DNA of 38,590 nt from UBA4719 sp035654835 (GTDB taxonomy: Bacteria; Actinomycetota; Actinomycetes; Actinomycetales; Dermatophilaceae). Location of the stretch: the NCBI GenBank assembly GCA_035654835.1, contig DASRVZ010000063.1, forward strand, positions 1-38,590. Direction: 5' to 3'. Shown one piece after another: positions 8,048-16,242 of the stretch. The notes under the pieces were generated by a model, which was not told the origin of the DNA, searched no databases, and saw only the letters and a list, made by a program, of their open reading frames with translations. The first letter of the stretch is position 1. The number at the start of each line of letters is the position of its first letter. Position numbers and translations under genes: made by a program.

Positions 8048-8191
8048 ATCGGCGAACTCCTCAGGTTCACCTAAGCACAATCCTCCCTGCAGTACCTACG
8101 ACATTTGTATAGGACAAAGGTCCCGTAACAGAACCGTTGCCACATCATGCGATTCCCGTCGCAGGCGCCCGGTTTGGTGGATCGGGAGCCG

Positions 8192-9412
8192 TCAGCCGCC
8201 CGAGACGGACAACTCGGCCTGGGCGACCACAGCCGCGGACGCCTCGCTGAGCTCCTGAGAGTCGAGCCATCCGTCCGGCAGGGCAACCCGCCGAGGCGAA
8301 CCGGCGCGTCCCCGCTGACCTTCGGCGGGCTCACCGGGCCACGGCGCATCCAGGTCGAGACCTGCGATGAGATCGTCGAGCGCGGCGAAGGAGTCAACCA
8401 GGGCAAGTCGGTGACGAACGTCGTGTCCGGCAGGGAATCCCTTGAGGTACCACGGGACGTGTTTGCGGATGTCACGACACGCTTTCAGCTCGCTGCCGTG
8501 GAACTCGGCGAGGTACTCAGCGTGTCGACGCAAGGTCGCGGCCACCTGTCCCAGATTGGGCTGGACCCTGGCCGAGGTCCCCGCGAACGCCGCCGCGAGG
8601 TCGGTGAACAACCACGGTCGACCAAGGCAACCGCGCCCCACCACGACACCGTCGCAACCGGTCTGCTCGACCATCGCGAGCGCGTCCTGCGCCGACCAGA
8701 TGTCGCCGTTCCCCAGCACCGGGATGCTCGTGACGACGTTCTTCAACGCCTTGATCGCCGACCAGTCAGCCTCACCGGAATAGGCCTGGGACGCGGTCCG
8801 CGCATGCAGTGCCACTGCCGCGACGCCCTCCCCCTCGGCGATACGGCCGGCCTCCAGGAAGGTCAGGTGGTCGGAGTCGATGCCCTTGCGCATCTTGACG
8901 GTGACGGGCACGGCATACGGGCTGGCCTCCCTGACCGCGCTGGCGACGATCGCCCGGAACAGGTCCGTCTTCCACGGAAGGGCCGCGCCGCCGCCCTTGC
9001 GGGTGACCTTGGGAACCGGACAGCCGAAGTTGAGATCGATGTGATCGGCACGGTCCTCGGTCACGAGCAGCCGCACCGCCGCCGCGACGGTGGCCGGGTC
9101 CACACCGTAGAGCTGGATGGAGCGGGGATACTCGTCAGGATCGTGCTCGATCAGCTGCATCGACGTCGGCGTGCGCTCGACCAGGGCGCGCGACGTGATC
9201 ATCTCGCTGACATAGAGCGACGTCGCGCCGCTCGCGCCCCCGGCACCGGACTCCCCCGAACCCGCGCTACCGGACTGGCCCAGACCCGCGTCGCCGTACT
9301 GCCGACACAAGCGACGGAACGCCCTGTTGGTGATGCCGGCCATCGGGGCGAGCACCACCGGAGAGATGAAGGTGTGGCGGCCGATGTGAAGCGGAGGGAG
9401 TACGGCGGTCAT
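8192..9412 (-). CDS. dusB: tRNA-dihydrouridine synthase (DusB-like)
   Basis: FMN- and NADPH-dependent enzyme that reduces specific uridines in tRNA to dihydrouridine. The TIM-barrel start has LAPMAGITNRAFR. The catalytic cysteine is Cys131 in LNFGCPVPKVTRKGGG. The phosphate-binding part has IPVLGNGDIWSA and VVGRGCLGRPW. Residues 44-63 form a Gly/Ser/Ala-rich insertion in the loop after the first helix, probably a flexible linker. Length is 406 residues. The gene starts 17 bp after glyS, so glyS-dusB is an operon. The ATG at 9412 has GGAGG only 3 nt upstream, unusually close, but no better start exists in the conserved region. Confidence 0.95.
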   Translation of the reverse strand: MTAVLPPLHIGRHTFISPVVLAPMAGITNRAFRRLCRQYGDAGLGQSGSAGSGESGAGGASGATSLYVSEMITSRALVERTPTSMQLIEHDPDEYPRSIQLYGVDPATVAAAVRLLVTEDRADHIDLNFGCPVPKVTRKGGGAALPWKTDLFRAIVASAVREASPYAVPVTVKMRKGIDSDHLTFLEAGRIAEGEGVAAVALHARTASQAYSGEADWSAIKALKNVVTSIPVLGNGDIWSAQDALAMVEQTGCDGVVVGRGCLGRPWLFTDLAAAFAGTSARVQPNLGQVAATLRRHAEYLAEFHGSELKACRDIRKHVPWYLKGFPAGHDVRHRLALVDSFAALDDLIAGLDLDAPWPGEPAEGQRGRAGSPRRVALPDGWLDSQELSEASAAVVAQAELSVSGG

Positions 9413-9429
9413 GGTCCTCCGATGGTGGC

Positions 9430-10860
9430 TCAGCAGCCGAGCAAGCGCTTTGCCAGGTAGTCCTCGACCTGGTCCAGCGCCACCCGCTCCTGAACCATCG
9501 AGTCGCGTTCGCGCACGGTGACCGCGTGGTCGTCAAGGGTGTCGAAGTCGACGGTGATGCAGAACGGCGTGCCGATCTCGTCCTGGCGTCGGTAACGGCG
9601 GCCGATCGCTCCGGCGTCGTCAAAGTCGACCATCCAGCTCTGACGAAGCTGCGCGGCAAGATCCTTGGCCTTCGGGGTCAGGTCCGCGTTGCGCGACAGC
9701 GGCAGCACGGCCACCTTGGTCGGTGCCAGCCTCTTGTCGAGCTTGAGCACAACCCGCTTGTCCACGCCACCCTTGGTGTTGGGCGCCTCGTCCTCGGTGT
9801 AGGCGTCGATCAGGAACGCCATGAGCGAGCGGGACGGGCCGCCTGCCGGCTCGATGACGTATGGCGTGAAGCGCTCGCCCGAGGACTGGTCGAAGTAGGA
9901 CAGGTCGGTGCCCGAGGCCTCGGAGTGAGTCTTGAGGTCGAAGTCGGTGCGGTTGGCGACGCCCTCGAGCTCGCCCCACTCGGTGCCCTGGAACCCGTAG
10001 CGGTACTCGATATCGACGGTGCGTTTGGAGTAGTGCGAGAGCTTTTCCTGCGCATGCTCATAGTGGCGCAGGTTGTCCTTGTTGATGCCGAGGTCGACGT
10101 ACCACTGGGTGCGCGCGTCGATCCAGTACTGGTGCCACTCCTCGTCGGTGCCGGGCACGACGAAGAACTCCATCTCCATCTGCTCGAACTCGCGGGTCCG
10201 GAAGATGAAGTTGCCGGGCGTGATCTCGTTGCGGAAGCTCTTGCCGATCTGGGCGATGCCGAACGGCGGCTTCTTGCGCGAGGAGTTCATGACGTTGGCG
10301 AAGTTGAGGAAGATGCCCTGGGCGGTCTCGGGGCGCAGGTAGTGCAGTCCGGACTCGTCCTGCGTGACACCGAGGTAGGTCTTGAGCAGGCCCGAGAACT
10401 GCCTGGGCTCGGTCCAGGAGCCTCGGTTGCCGCAGTTGGGGCAGGCGATGGTCGCCAGGTCGATGGAGTCGGGATCGATGGCGTCGGCCTCGGCCGCACC
10501 GTCCTTGCCCTTGCCGCCCTTGGTCTTCTTCTCTGCCACCGCCTCCTGCAGGTGATCAGCGCGGAAACGGTGATGGCACGACTGGCATTCGGTGAGCGGG
10601 TCGCTGAACGTCGCGACGTGGCCCGAGGCCTCCCACGTCGTGGTCGGCAGGATTACCGAGGAGTCCAGGCCCACGACGTCGTCGCGCTGCTGGACCATGG
10701 ACTTCCACCACTGGCGTTTGATGTTGTCCTTGAGCTCCACGCCCAGGGGGCCGTAGTCCCACGCCGAGCGGGTACCTCCGTAGATCTCACCGCACGGGAA
10801 GACAAAGCCCCTGCGCTTGCAGAGACTGACAATGGTGTCGATCGTGGAGGTAGCGGCCAT
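9430..10860 (-). CDS. glyS: Glycine--tRNA ligase (single-chain, class II)
   Basis: Charges tRNA-Gly with glycine. At 476 residues it is the homodimeric GlyQS type. Class II motif 2 is visible as FRNEITPGNFIFRTREFEQMEMEFF (split here: FRNEITPGNF then FRTREFEQME). Motif 3 includes EPAGGPSRSLMAFL. A C-terminal anticodon-binding domain follows from about residue 380. Two CxxC pairs (CQSC at about 94-97 and CPNC about 45 residues on) flank a Lys/Gly-rich linker in the N-terminal part; they may bind zinc. It starts at ATG 10860 and is coupled at short distance to dusB downstream. Confidence 0.97.
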   Translation of the reverse strand: MAATSTIDTIVSLCKRRGFVFPCGEIYGGTRSAWDYGPLGVELKDNIKRQWWKSMVQQRDDVVGLDSSVILPTTTWEASGHVATFSDPLTECQSCHHRFRADHLQEAVAEKKTKGGKGKDGAAEADAIDPDSIDLATIACPNCGNRGSWTEPRQFSGLLKTYLGVTQDESGLHYLRPETAQGIFLNFANVMNSSRKKPPFGIAQIGKSFRNEITPGNFIFRTREFEQMEMEFFVVPGTDEEWHQYWIDARTQWYVDLGINKDNLRHYEHAQEKLSHYSKRTVDIEYRYGFQGTEWGELEGVANRTDFDLKTHSEASGTDLSYFDQSSGERFTPYVIEPAGGPSRSLMAFLIDAYTEDEAPNTKGGVDKRVVLKLDKRLAPTKVAVLPLSRNADLTPKAKDLAAQLRQSWMVDFDDAGAIGRRYRRQDEIGTPFCITVDFDTLDDHAVTVRERDSMVQERVALDQVEDYLAKRLLGC

Positions 10861-10894
10861 GGGGCAAGGCTATCTGTGTCACACCCCCACTCCT

Positions 10895-10933
10895 GTCCAC
10901 GGCCGGTGCACCTGGCCGTCCACGGCCGGTGCA
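10895..10933. repeat. 16-bp direct repeat upstream of glyS
   Basis: GTCCACGGCCGGTGCA occurs at 10895-10910 and exactly again at 10918-10933 (period 23) in the divergent gap between glyS and the small membrane-protein gene. Each copy contains CGGCCG, a short palindrome. Confidence 0.8.
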
Positions 10934-10978
10934 GACCAACTGTTGGGGGGCGGGATGGGCCTCGCGTAGCCTCGAGCT

Positions 10979-11269
10979 GTGCCAAATACCCTGCGCCCCA
11001 GCATCGAACGCGCCAGTCTGCCCCTGGTCACCAAGCTCAACGGCCTGCCCCGGGCCGTGCCATTCCTGCTCCTGCTGGGGCTGCTGGTCGCGGGCGTCAT
11101 GATCGCCGGCCCGGTCGGGTTCATCCTCATGTCTCTTGGCGCCGTCTTCGTCGCGTGGATCCTCTACCTGTCGTGGCCTCGCCTGACCAGCTCGGAGCGG
11201 ATCATGCGGTCAGCCGTGCTGCTGCTCGCGGCCGTCATGGCGATCACCTTGTTGTTCCCCAGGCACTGA
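10979..11269 (+). CDS. Small membrane protein (DUF6703-like)
   Basis: 96 residues from a GTG start at 10979. A short polar N-terminus (MPNTLRPSIERASLP) precedes three predicted membrane segments at about residues 27-46, 48-65 and 74-92. The opening pattern ERASLPLVTKLNGLPRAVPFL resembles an actinobacterial family of small three-helix proteins, which I recall as DUF6703; the function is unknown. It is transcribed divergently from glyS and has no close downstream partner. Family assignment is from memory of the pattern and is tentative. Confidence 0.75.
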   Translation: MPNTLRPSIERASLPLVTKLNGLPRAVPFLLLLGLLVAGVMIAGPVGFILMSLGAVFVAWILYLSWPRLTSSERIMRSAVLLLAAVMAITLLFPRH

Positions 11270-11342
11270 CGCCGACAGCCGGAGCGGCCTGACCCCGGCC
11301 AAGGACTTCAAACCAAGGATCAGGGCAAAAAGGACAAAAGGA

Positions 11343-11383
11343 CGCGTCCCCGCTCAACCTTGGGGGAAGGGAGCAGGGACGCG
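11343..11383. terminator. Hairpin with one mismatch, T-rich on the minus side
   Basis: The arms 11343-11355 (CGCGTCCCCGCTC) and 11371-11383 (GAGCAGGGACGCG) pair with a single C-A mismatch around a 15-nt loop. On the plus strand it follows the small membrane-protein gene by 73 bp. The T-rich tail (TCCTTTTGTCCTTTTT) is on the minus strand instead, where no gene needs terminating. It may act in both directions. Confidence 0.55.
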
Positions 11384-11396
11384 CTGGCCCTATGTT

Positions 11397-11453
11397 CTCA
11401 CAACGGGATCCCATGCGTCACAACAGATCCCCCGCGTCACAACGGGCTTCCCA
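11397..11453. repeat. Three 19-bp tandem repeats upstream of the zinc operon
   Basis: Units lie at 11397-11415, 11416-11434 and 11435-11453, each beginning (C/T)TCACAAC(G/A)G and ending in a C-rich run. The first nine positions are nearly invariant and the remainder more variable. They end 30 bp before the Zur-type box, which would suit a second regulator's operator array. No regulator is identifiable. Confidence 0.7.
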
Positions 11454-11482
11454 GACCGGCATACGGGCCTCACCCTTGATTT

Positions 11483-11513
11483 TGACAATCATTCTCATTG
11501 AGACTGATAATCA
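11483..11513 (+). promoter_or_regulatory. Zur-type operator before znuA
   Basis: TGACAATCATTCTCA at 11483-11497 matches 13 of 15 positions of the actinobacterial Zur consensus TGAAAATNATTTTCA. A second, weaker palindromic element, TGAGACTGATAATCA, follows at 11499-11513 and ends 5 bp before the znuA start. The zur gene is the last of the same operon. Zinc-bound Zur would block transcription here; that function is inferred from the motif and the operon content. Confidence 0.85.
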
Positions 11514-11518
11514 GTGAC

Positions 11519-12448
11519 ATGACGACCCGAAGCCTCCGCGTCGCCACCCCCCGTGTCGCCAGCCTCGGTGTCCTACCCCTCATCATCGCGGCGCTCGCAC
11601 TGAGCGCCTGCGGATCTGCGAGGGTCGCCGCGAACGGCACGGTGGGCGGCAGGCTCGCGGTCGTCGCCTCGTTCTACCCTCTGCAGTTCGCCACCCAGCA
11701 GGTCGGCGGAGACTTCGTCGCGGTCACGAGCCTGACCAGGCCAGGCGCCGAGCCGCACGACATCGAGCTCACGCCACGAGACGTGGCCACGGTCAGCCGG
11801 GCGAGCCTCGTGGTGTACGAAAACGGCCTGCAAGCCGCCGTCGACACAGCCGTCGAGTCCGAAGGGGGCAACCGAGGCCTCGATGTCGCCCCGGCCGCCC
11901 ACCTCGACCTGAGACTTACCTCTGGCATCACCGATCCGCACTTCTGGCTCGACCCGCAGCGCTATGCCGAGGTCGCCACGGTGATCGCCGACCGGCTCGC
12001 TCGGATCGACCCTGCGCACCGAGTGGAGTACGAGACGAACGCCAAGGTCTTCGAGGACAAGCTCACCGCACTCTCCGGAGAGCTCACCACGGGTCTGGCC
12101 AGCTGCCAGCGAAGAGACATCGTCACCAGTCACTCCGCCTTCGCATATTTCGCCAAGCGTTTCGGCTTGAGGCAGATCGCGATCAACGGCATCTCCCCCG
12201 ACCAGGAGCCCAAGGCTGGCGCGCTCGCGGCCGTCAGCACCTACGCCAAGGCTCACGGAGTGACCACGGTCTATGCCGAGACACTGGCCAGCCCGGCCAT
12301 CGCGCAGACCGTGGCCGAGGAGACCGGCGCCAGGATGGCCACCCTCGACCCGATCGAAGGCCTGACCGACCGGTCGAGCGGCAAGGACTATTTTGAGGTC
12401 ATGCGCGCCAACCTCACAGCTCTTCGGGCCGGTCAGGGCTGTTCGTGA
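11519..12448 (+). CDS. znuA: Zinc ABC transporter substrate-binding lipoprotein
   Basis: Captures zinc outside the membrane and hands it to the permease. Residues 1-31 are a lipoprotein signal peptide with a LSAC lipobox (Cys31), so the protein is membrane-anchored. The cluster A-I fold has metal ligands His80 (GAEPHDIEL), His141 (DPHFWLDP), His205 (TSHSAFAYF) and an acidic ligand near Asp277. Unlike many ZnuA proteins it lacks the long His/Asp-rich loop. ATG 11519 is used; an upstream TTG at 11498 would fall within the operator. 309 residues is normal. Manganese or another transition metal is possible on sequence alone, but the Zur gene and box argue for zinc. It overlaps znuC by 4 bp (GTGA). 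Confidence 0.94.
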   Translation: MTTRSLRVATPRVASLGVLPLIIAALALSACGSARVAANGTVGGRLAVVASFYPLQFATQQVGGDFVAVTSLTRPGAEPHDIELTPRDVATVSRASLVVYENGLQAAVDTAVESEGGNRGLDVAPAAHLDLRLTSGITDPHFWLDPQRYAEVATVIADRLARIDPAHRVEYETNAKVFEDKLTALSGELTTGLASCQRRDIVTSHSAFAYFAKRFGLRQIAINGISPDQEPKAGALAAVSTYAKAHGVTTVYAETLASPAIAQTVAEETGARMATLDPIEGLTDRSSGKDYFEVMRANLTALRAGQGCS

Positions 12449-13320
12449 CCGCCACCTTGAACGCTCCCGACGACGGCTCGCAGGCCATCAGCTCGCAGGC
12501 CATCAGCTCGCAGGCCATCGTCTCGCTGCGGTCCGCGTCCTTCGGGTATGCCGACCGCGCGGTCGTCTCCGACGTCACCATGGACATCCATGCCGGTGAG
12601 GTCGTCGCGGTTCTGGGTCCCAACGGCTCCGGCAAGTCGACACTGGTCAAGGGGCTGCTCGGCCTCAACAACCACCTCGGCGGCCAGGTAGCGCTCTTCG
12701 GCACGCCGATCGACCGTTTCCACGACCACGCCCGCCTGGGGTACGTCCCGCAGCGGCATACCTTGTCCGCTTCCGTGCGCGCGACTGTCGCCGAGGTCGT
12801 CGCTATCGGCCGGCTGCCCCACCAGAGCTGGCTGGGCAGGGCGAACCACGAGGACCGGCGAATCATCAAGGAGTCCCTTGCCGTCGTCGGACTGGATGAC
12901 CGGGCCGCGGTCGATGTGAGCACCCTCTCCGGTGGCCAGCAACGTCGCGTGCTGATCGCCAGGGCCCTCGCCGCCCAGCCCGACGTCCTGATCATGGACG
13001 AGCCCACCGCCGGCATCGACCTGGCCAGCCAGGAGATCCTGAGCCAGGTACTCGCCCGACTGGCCGCGCGCGGAGCAACGATGCTGATCGTCACCCATGA
13101 GCTCCGGGCCCTGAGCCGAGTTCTCACCCGCATCATCCAGATCAACCAGGGCCGGGTCACCTTCGATGGCCCTCCTGGGAATCACGAGCTGTCGCAAGCG
13201 TCCCCGGGACCTGCCCTCGACGACCACGACGGCCACCATCACGACGGCGATGACGACCTCCCCCTGACCTGGCCGGCAGCCGGGCCGCTTGACCGCCTCC
13301 CTGGATTCCACGATGCCTGA
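12445..13320 (+). CDS. znuC: Zinc ABC transporter ATP-binding protein
   Basis: ATPase that powers zinc import. Walker A GPNGSGKST is at residues 58-66, the Q-loop Gln at 103, signature LSGGQQRR at 161-168, Walker B VLIMDEP at 181-187 and the switch His at 218. The N-terminus carries three copies of a five-residue unit (SQAIS) from a 15-bp tandem repeat, before the conserved domain starts at about residue 26. The C-terminal extension beyond residue 245 is acidic and His-rich (DDHDGHHHDGDDD), unusual for this subunit. GTG 12445 overlaps the znuA stop. It is translated with znuB, whose ATG lies 8 bp inside it. Confidence 0.95.
   Translation: MTATLNAPDDGSQAISSQAISSQAIVSLRSASFGYADRAVVSDVTMDIHAGEVVAVLGPNGSGKSTLVKGLLGLNNHLGGQVALFGTPIDRFHDHARLGYVPQRHTLSASVRATVAEVVAIGRLPHQSWLGRANHEDRRIIKESLAVVGLDDRAAVDVSTLSGGQQRRVLIARALAAQPDVLIMDEPTAGIDLASQEILSQVLARLAARGATMLIVTHELRALSRVLTRIIQINQGRVTFDGPPGNHELSQASPGPALDDHDGHHHDGDDDLPLTWPAAGPLDRLPGFHDA
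12478..12522 (+). repeat. 15-bp tandem repeat, three copies, within znuC
   Basis: TCGCAGGCCATCAGC is repeated at 12478-12492 and 12493-12507, with a third copy at 12508-12522 ending GTC. The unit is exactly five codons, so slippage would change the length of the N-terminal tail without breaking the frame. Confidence 0.9.
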
Positions 13321-14335
13321 GATCCTCGCCTACGACTTCATGCAGCGAGCGCTCCTCGCGGCCCTCCTCGTGGGTCTCGCCGCGCCGATGGTCGGGGTCT
13401 TCCTCGTCCAGCGCCGGCTGTCCCTGATCGGTGACGGGATGGGCCACGTCGCGTTGGCGGGCGTCGCCGTCGGTGTCTTCACGAACCAGGCGCCGGTCCT
13501 CACCGCCATGGCGTTCGCCGTTGTTGCCGCAGTGGTCATTGAGCTGGTGCGCGCCCGCGGCCGAACCAGCGGCGACGTTGCCCTGGCCGTCATGTTCTAC
13601 GGGGGCATCGCGCTGGGCGTTGTGGTCATCGGCAGATCCCAGAGCGGCGCGCCTGCGAACCTCGACTCCTACCTCTTTGGCGCGATCTCCACGACGACCA
13701 AGAGTGACCTGCTGGTCTTCGCCGCCCTGGCACTGGTGGTGGTCGCAGTCACCTGGGCACTTCGCCCTCGCCTGTTCGCGGTCGCCAACGACGAGGAGTA
13801 TGCGCGGGCCACCGGCATGCGGGTCACCGCCCTTAACATCACCTTGGCCGTGCTGACCGCCGTGACGGTCGTGGTCGCGATGCGCGTGGTCGGGCTGCTG
13901 CTGATCAGCGCCCTGATGATCGTGCCCAATGCCACCGCGCAGCTGGTCGCCGGCAGCTTCCGGGCCGCGATCCGGCTGGCCGTGGCTATCGGAGTGATCT
14001 GCAGCGTGGGCGGCGTGGCGACGGCCTACTACGCCGACACCCCCGCCGGCGGCACCATCGTCCTGCTGGCCATCGCGCTCTTCATGGCGGCTTCGACATA
14101 TAGCGCCATGCGCGATCGGATCGCGAGACGGCGACACCTCGAGGCAGAGCGGCACGAGCACGAACACGGCGTCAACTGCGGCCACCCCATGATCGAGCAC
14201 GACAACCATGTCGACTACCTGCACGACGGTCACCGCCACGCTCCGCACCAAGGACACTACGACGAGCACGACCCACACAAGACGCCCCACGAGCACGACC
14301 CGCTCACGACGCATGACGATCCGGTGAGGCACTGA
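13313..14335 (+). CDS. znuB: Zinc ABC transporter permease with His-rich tail
   Basis: Membrane channel subunit of the ABC-3 family, 340 residues from ATG 13313. The first 265 residues hold about eight membrane helices with family motifs (VQRRLSLIGDGMGHVALAG near 32-50, and MRVVGLLLISALMIVPNA at 190-207). The last 66 residues are soluble and contain 18 histidines mixed with Asp and Glu (HEHEHG, HDGHRHAPHQGHYDEHDPH), which looks like a metal-binding extension. With the last helix leaving the cytoplasmic side, the tail should be inside the cell, where it could buffer or sense zinc; topology and role are inferred. It overlaps znuC by 8 bp, and zur starts on its last base. Confidence 0.93.
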   Translation: MPEILAYDFMQRALLAALLVGLAAPMVGVFLVQRRLSLIGDGMGHVALAGVAVGVFTNQAPVLTAMAFAVVAAVVIELVRARGRTSGDVALAVMFYGGIALGVVVIGRSQSGAPANLDSYLFGAISTTTKSDLLVFAALALVVVAVTWALRPRLFAVANDEEYARATGMRVTALNITLAVLTAVTVVVAMRVVGLLLISALMIVPNATAQLVAGSFRAAIRLAVAIGVICSVGGVATAYYADTPAGGTIVLLAIALFMAASTYSAMRDRIARRRHLEAERHEHEHGVNCGHPMIEHDNHVDYLHDGHRHAPHQGHYDEHDPHKTPHEHDPLTTHDDPVRH

Positions 14336-14730
14336 TGACCCAAAACGTGCGTCGGCCGACCCGACAACGCGCTGCCGTCGAGGCGGTGCTCGCGGACATC
14401 GACGACTTCCTGTCAGCCCAGGACCTACACGCCCGCCTGCGAACCCTGGGACAGAGCGTGGGCCTGGCGACGGTGTATCGCACCCTGCAGGCGATGGCCA
14501 CCGACGGCCATGTGGACATGATGCGCACCGGCGACGGCGAGGCCGTGTATCGGCGGTGCAGCTCGGGCTACCACCACCATCACCTGGTCTGTCGTTCCTG
14601 CGGGCGAACGGTCGAGGTCGAGGGGCCGGCTGTTGAACGTTGGGCCGACAAGATCGGAGCCGAGAACGACTTCAGCGACGTGGTCCACACCCTGGAGATT
14701 GTCGGCACCTGCTCCGACTGCCAGACCTGA
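14335..14730 (+). CDS. zur: Fur-family zinc uptake regulator Zur
   Basis: Metal-responsive repressor, 131 residues. The N-terminal winged helix (RQRAAVEAVL to TVYRTLQAM) binds DNA. The dimerisation domain has the regulatory HHHH cluster at 80-83 and His118. The structural zinc site is Cys86/Cys89 (CRSC) and Cys126/Cys129 (CSDC). Location as the last gene of a zinc-uptake operon, with a Zur box in front, supports Zur rather than Fur or PerR. ATG 14335 overlaps the znuB stop (TGATG), so it is co-translated and should repress its own operon. Its 3' end faces uppS with 7 bp between. Confidence 0.95.
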   Translation: MTQNVRRPTRQRAAVEAVLADIDDFLSAQDLHARLRTLGQSVGLATVYRTLQAMATDGHVDMMRTGDGEAVYRRCSSGYHHHHLVCRSCGRTVEVEGPAVERWADKIGAENDFSDVVHTLEIVGTCSDCQT

Positions 14731-14737
14731 CCCAGCC

Positions 14738-15517
14738 CTAACCGGGACCCATCGCGCGATCAACAGCGCCGCCGTAGCGTCGATCGCGCTCGGCGTAGAT
14801 CTCGATCGCTCGCCACAGGTCACGCCGGTCGAAGTCGGGCCAGAGCGTGTCCAGGAAGACCATCTCGGCGTAGGCCGACTGCCACAGCAGGAAGTTGCTG
14901 GTCCGCTGCTCCCCGGAGGACCGCACGAACAGGTCGACGTCGGGCATCGACGGTTCGTCGAGATATCGCGCGATGGTGTGCTCGTCGATGTGGTTGGGCT
15001 TGAGCCGGCCTTCCTGGACGAGCTGTCCGATCCGGCGGGCCGCGTCGGCGATCTCGGCCCGGCCACCGTAGTTGACGCACATGGTCAACGTCATCACGTC
15101 GTTGTTCCTGGTCATCTCCTGGGCGACCTCGAGCTCTCTGATCACCGACCGCCACAGACGTGGGCGTCGGCCCATCCACCGCACCCGCACACCCCAGTCG
15201 TTGAGGATGTCGCGGCGGCGCCGGATCACGTCACGGTTGAAGCCCATCAGGAAACGGACCTCTTCGGGCGAGCGCTTCCAGTTCTCGGTGGAGAAGGCGT
15301 AGGCGGACACGTTCTTGACGCCGATCTCGATGGCACCGGCCACGACGTCGAGCAGCGAGGCCTCTCCGGCCTCGTGGCCCTTGGTGCGCGGCAGTCCTCT
15401 CGCGTTGGCCCATCGACCGTTGCCGTCCATCACGAGCGCGATGTGTCCGGGGACAAGCTCGGCAGGAATGGCGGGTGGGCGGGCCCCGGAGGGATGTGGG
15501 AAGGGCTGTGTGCTCAC
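14738..15517 (-). CDS. uppS: Isoprenyl transferase (cis-prenyl diphosphate synthase)
   Basis: Condenses isopentenyl diphosphate onto an allylic primer to make the polyprenyl carrier lipid for cell-wall synthesis. The catalytic Asp31 lies in ALVMDGNGRWAN. The family's later motifs are present: FSTENW, MCVNYGGRAEI and the SGEQRTSNFLLWQ to TLWPDF end. The product chain length (C50 or C55) cannot be read from sequence here. GTG at 15517 overlaps the recO stop codon (GTGTGA), giving 259 residues. The longer frame to 15802 is antisense or shadow sequence over recO and is rejected. It is in an operon after recO. Confidence 0.95.
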   Translation of the reverse strand: MSTQPFPHPSGARPPAIPAELVPGHIALVMDGNGRWANARGLPRTKGHEAGEASLLDVVAGAIEIGVKNVSAYAFSTENWKRSPEEVRFLMGFNRDVIRRRRDILNDWGVRVRWMGRRPRLWRSVIRELEVAQEMTRNNDVMTLTMCVNYGGRAEIADAARRIGQLVQEGRLKPNHIDEHTIARYLDEPSMPDVDLFVRSSGEQRTSNFLLWQSAYAEMVFLDTLWPDFDRRDLWRAIEIYAERDRRYGGAVDRAMGPG

Positions 15518-16242
15518 ACCCGCTCCACGAGGCGCAAGGAGCGCACGCCGCGCTCGAGATGCCACTGCAGAAACGCTGTCACCAGGCCGCTGCCCTGACG
15601 TCGATGCTGGGGCAGGCTGGCGTCGGCGACGTCCCAGTCGCCAACAAGCAGGGCGCCCAGCAGCTCGAGGGTGGCCAGCGCTGGGGAGGCCGAGCCCGGC
15701 GTCCGGCACGATGGGCAGACGGTGCCACCGCTGGCGAGGTTGAAGGCACGCTGGGGCCCCTCGGCACCGCACTGCGCGCAGTCGTGGAAGCTCGGTGCCC
15801 ACCCCGCGACGGCCAGCGACCTCAACAGGTAGGAGTCCAGAACCAGCCCTGCCTCATGCTCCTGACCGGCCAGCGAGCTCAGCCCGCCGGCGAGCAGCAG
15901 GAACTGTTGCACCGCAGGCTCGCGTTCTTCGGTGAGCCGCTCTGCGGTCTCGAGCATGGCTGTTGCGGCGGTGTAGGCGACATAGTCGCGGGCGATCGGA
16001 TCGCCATACGGCGCAAGGGTTTCAGCCTGGGTCACCGTGTCCAGGGAGCGCCCCTCGTAGAGCTGGACGTCGACGACCATGAACGGCTCGAGCCGAGCGC
16101 CGAAGCGCGACTTGGTCCGACGAACGCCCTTCGCGACGGCCCTGACCTTGCCGTGCTGGCGCGTCAGGAGCGTGACGATGCGGTCCGCCTCACCCAGCTT
16201 CTGGGCTCGAAGGACGATCGCGGCGTCGCGATACAGGGCCAT
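15514..16242 (-). CDS. recO: DNA repair protein RecO
   Basis: Helps load RecA at single-strand gaps in the RecFOR recombination pathway. 242 residues. The N-terminal OB-fold domain begins MALYRDAAIVLRAQKLGEADRIV. The C-terminal part holds a four-Cys zinc site, Cys155/Cys158 (CAQC) and Cys176/Cys179 (CPSC). ATG 16242 is preferred: AGGAG lies about 10 nt upstream, whereas ATG 16251 would leave almost no spacing and the frame further up to 16350 is not family-like. It overlaps uppS by 4 bp. Confidence 0.94.
   Translation of the reverse strand: MALYRDAAIVLRAQKLGEADRIVTLLTRQHGKVRAVAKGVRRTKSRFGARLEPFMVVDVQLYEGRSLDTVTQAETLAPYGDPIARDYVAYTAATAMLETAERLTEEREPAVQQFLLLAGGLSSLAGQEHEAGLVLDSYLLRSLAVAGWAPSFHDCAQCGAEGPQRAFNLASGGTVCPSCRTPGSASPALATLELLGALLVGDWDVADASLPQHRRQGSGLVTAFLQWHLERGVRSLRLVERV

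Noticed and set aside
8147..9460. Plus-strand frame opposite dusB
   Set aside because: Shadow of a real gene, with no recognisable domain and Arg/Gly-rich composition.
9526..11292. Long plus-strand frame (588 codons) opposite glyS
   Set aside because: It is fully antisense to the convincing GlyRS gene, has no family resemblance and is a typical high-GC shadow frame.
11397..11453. CRISPR-like array
   Set aside because: Direct repeats have no spacers, are too short and are not accompanied by cas genes. No other repeat in the window fits either.
13157..14332. Minus-strand frame opposite znuB with a His/Asp/Gly-rich product
   Set aside because: It mirrors the low-complexity His tail and membrane codons of znuB; no start signal or family match.
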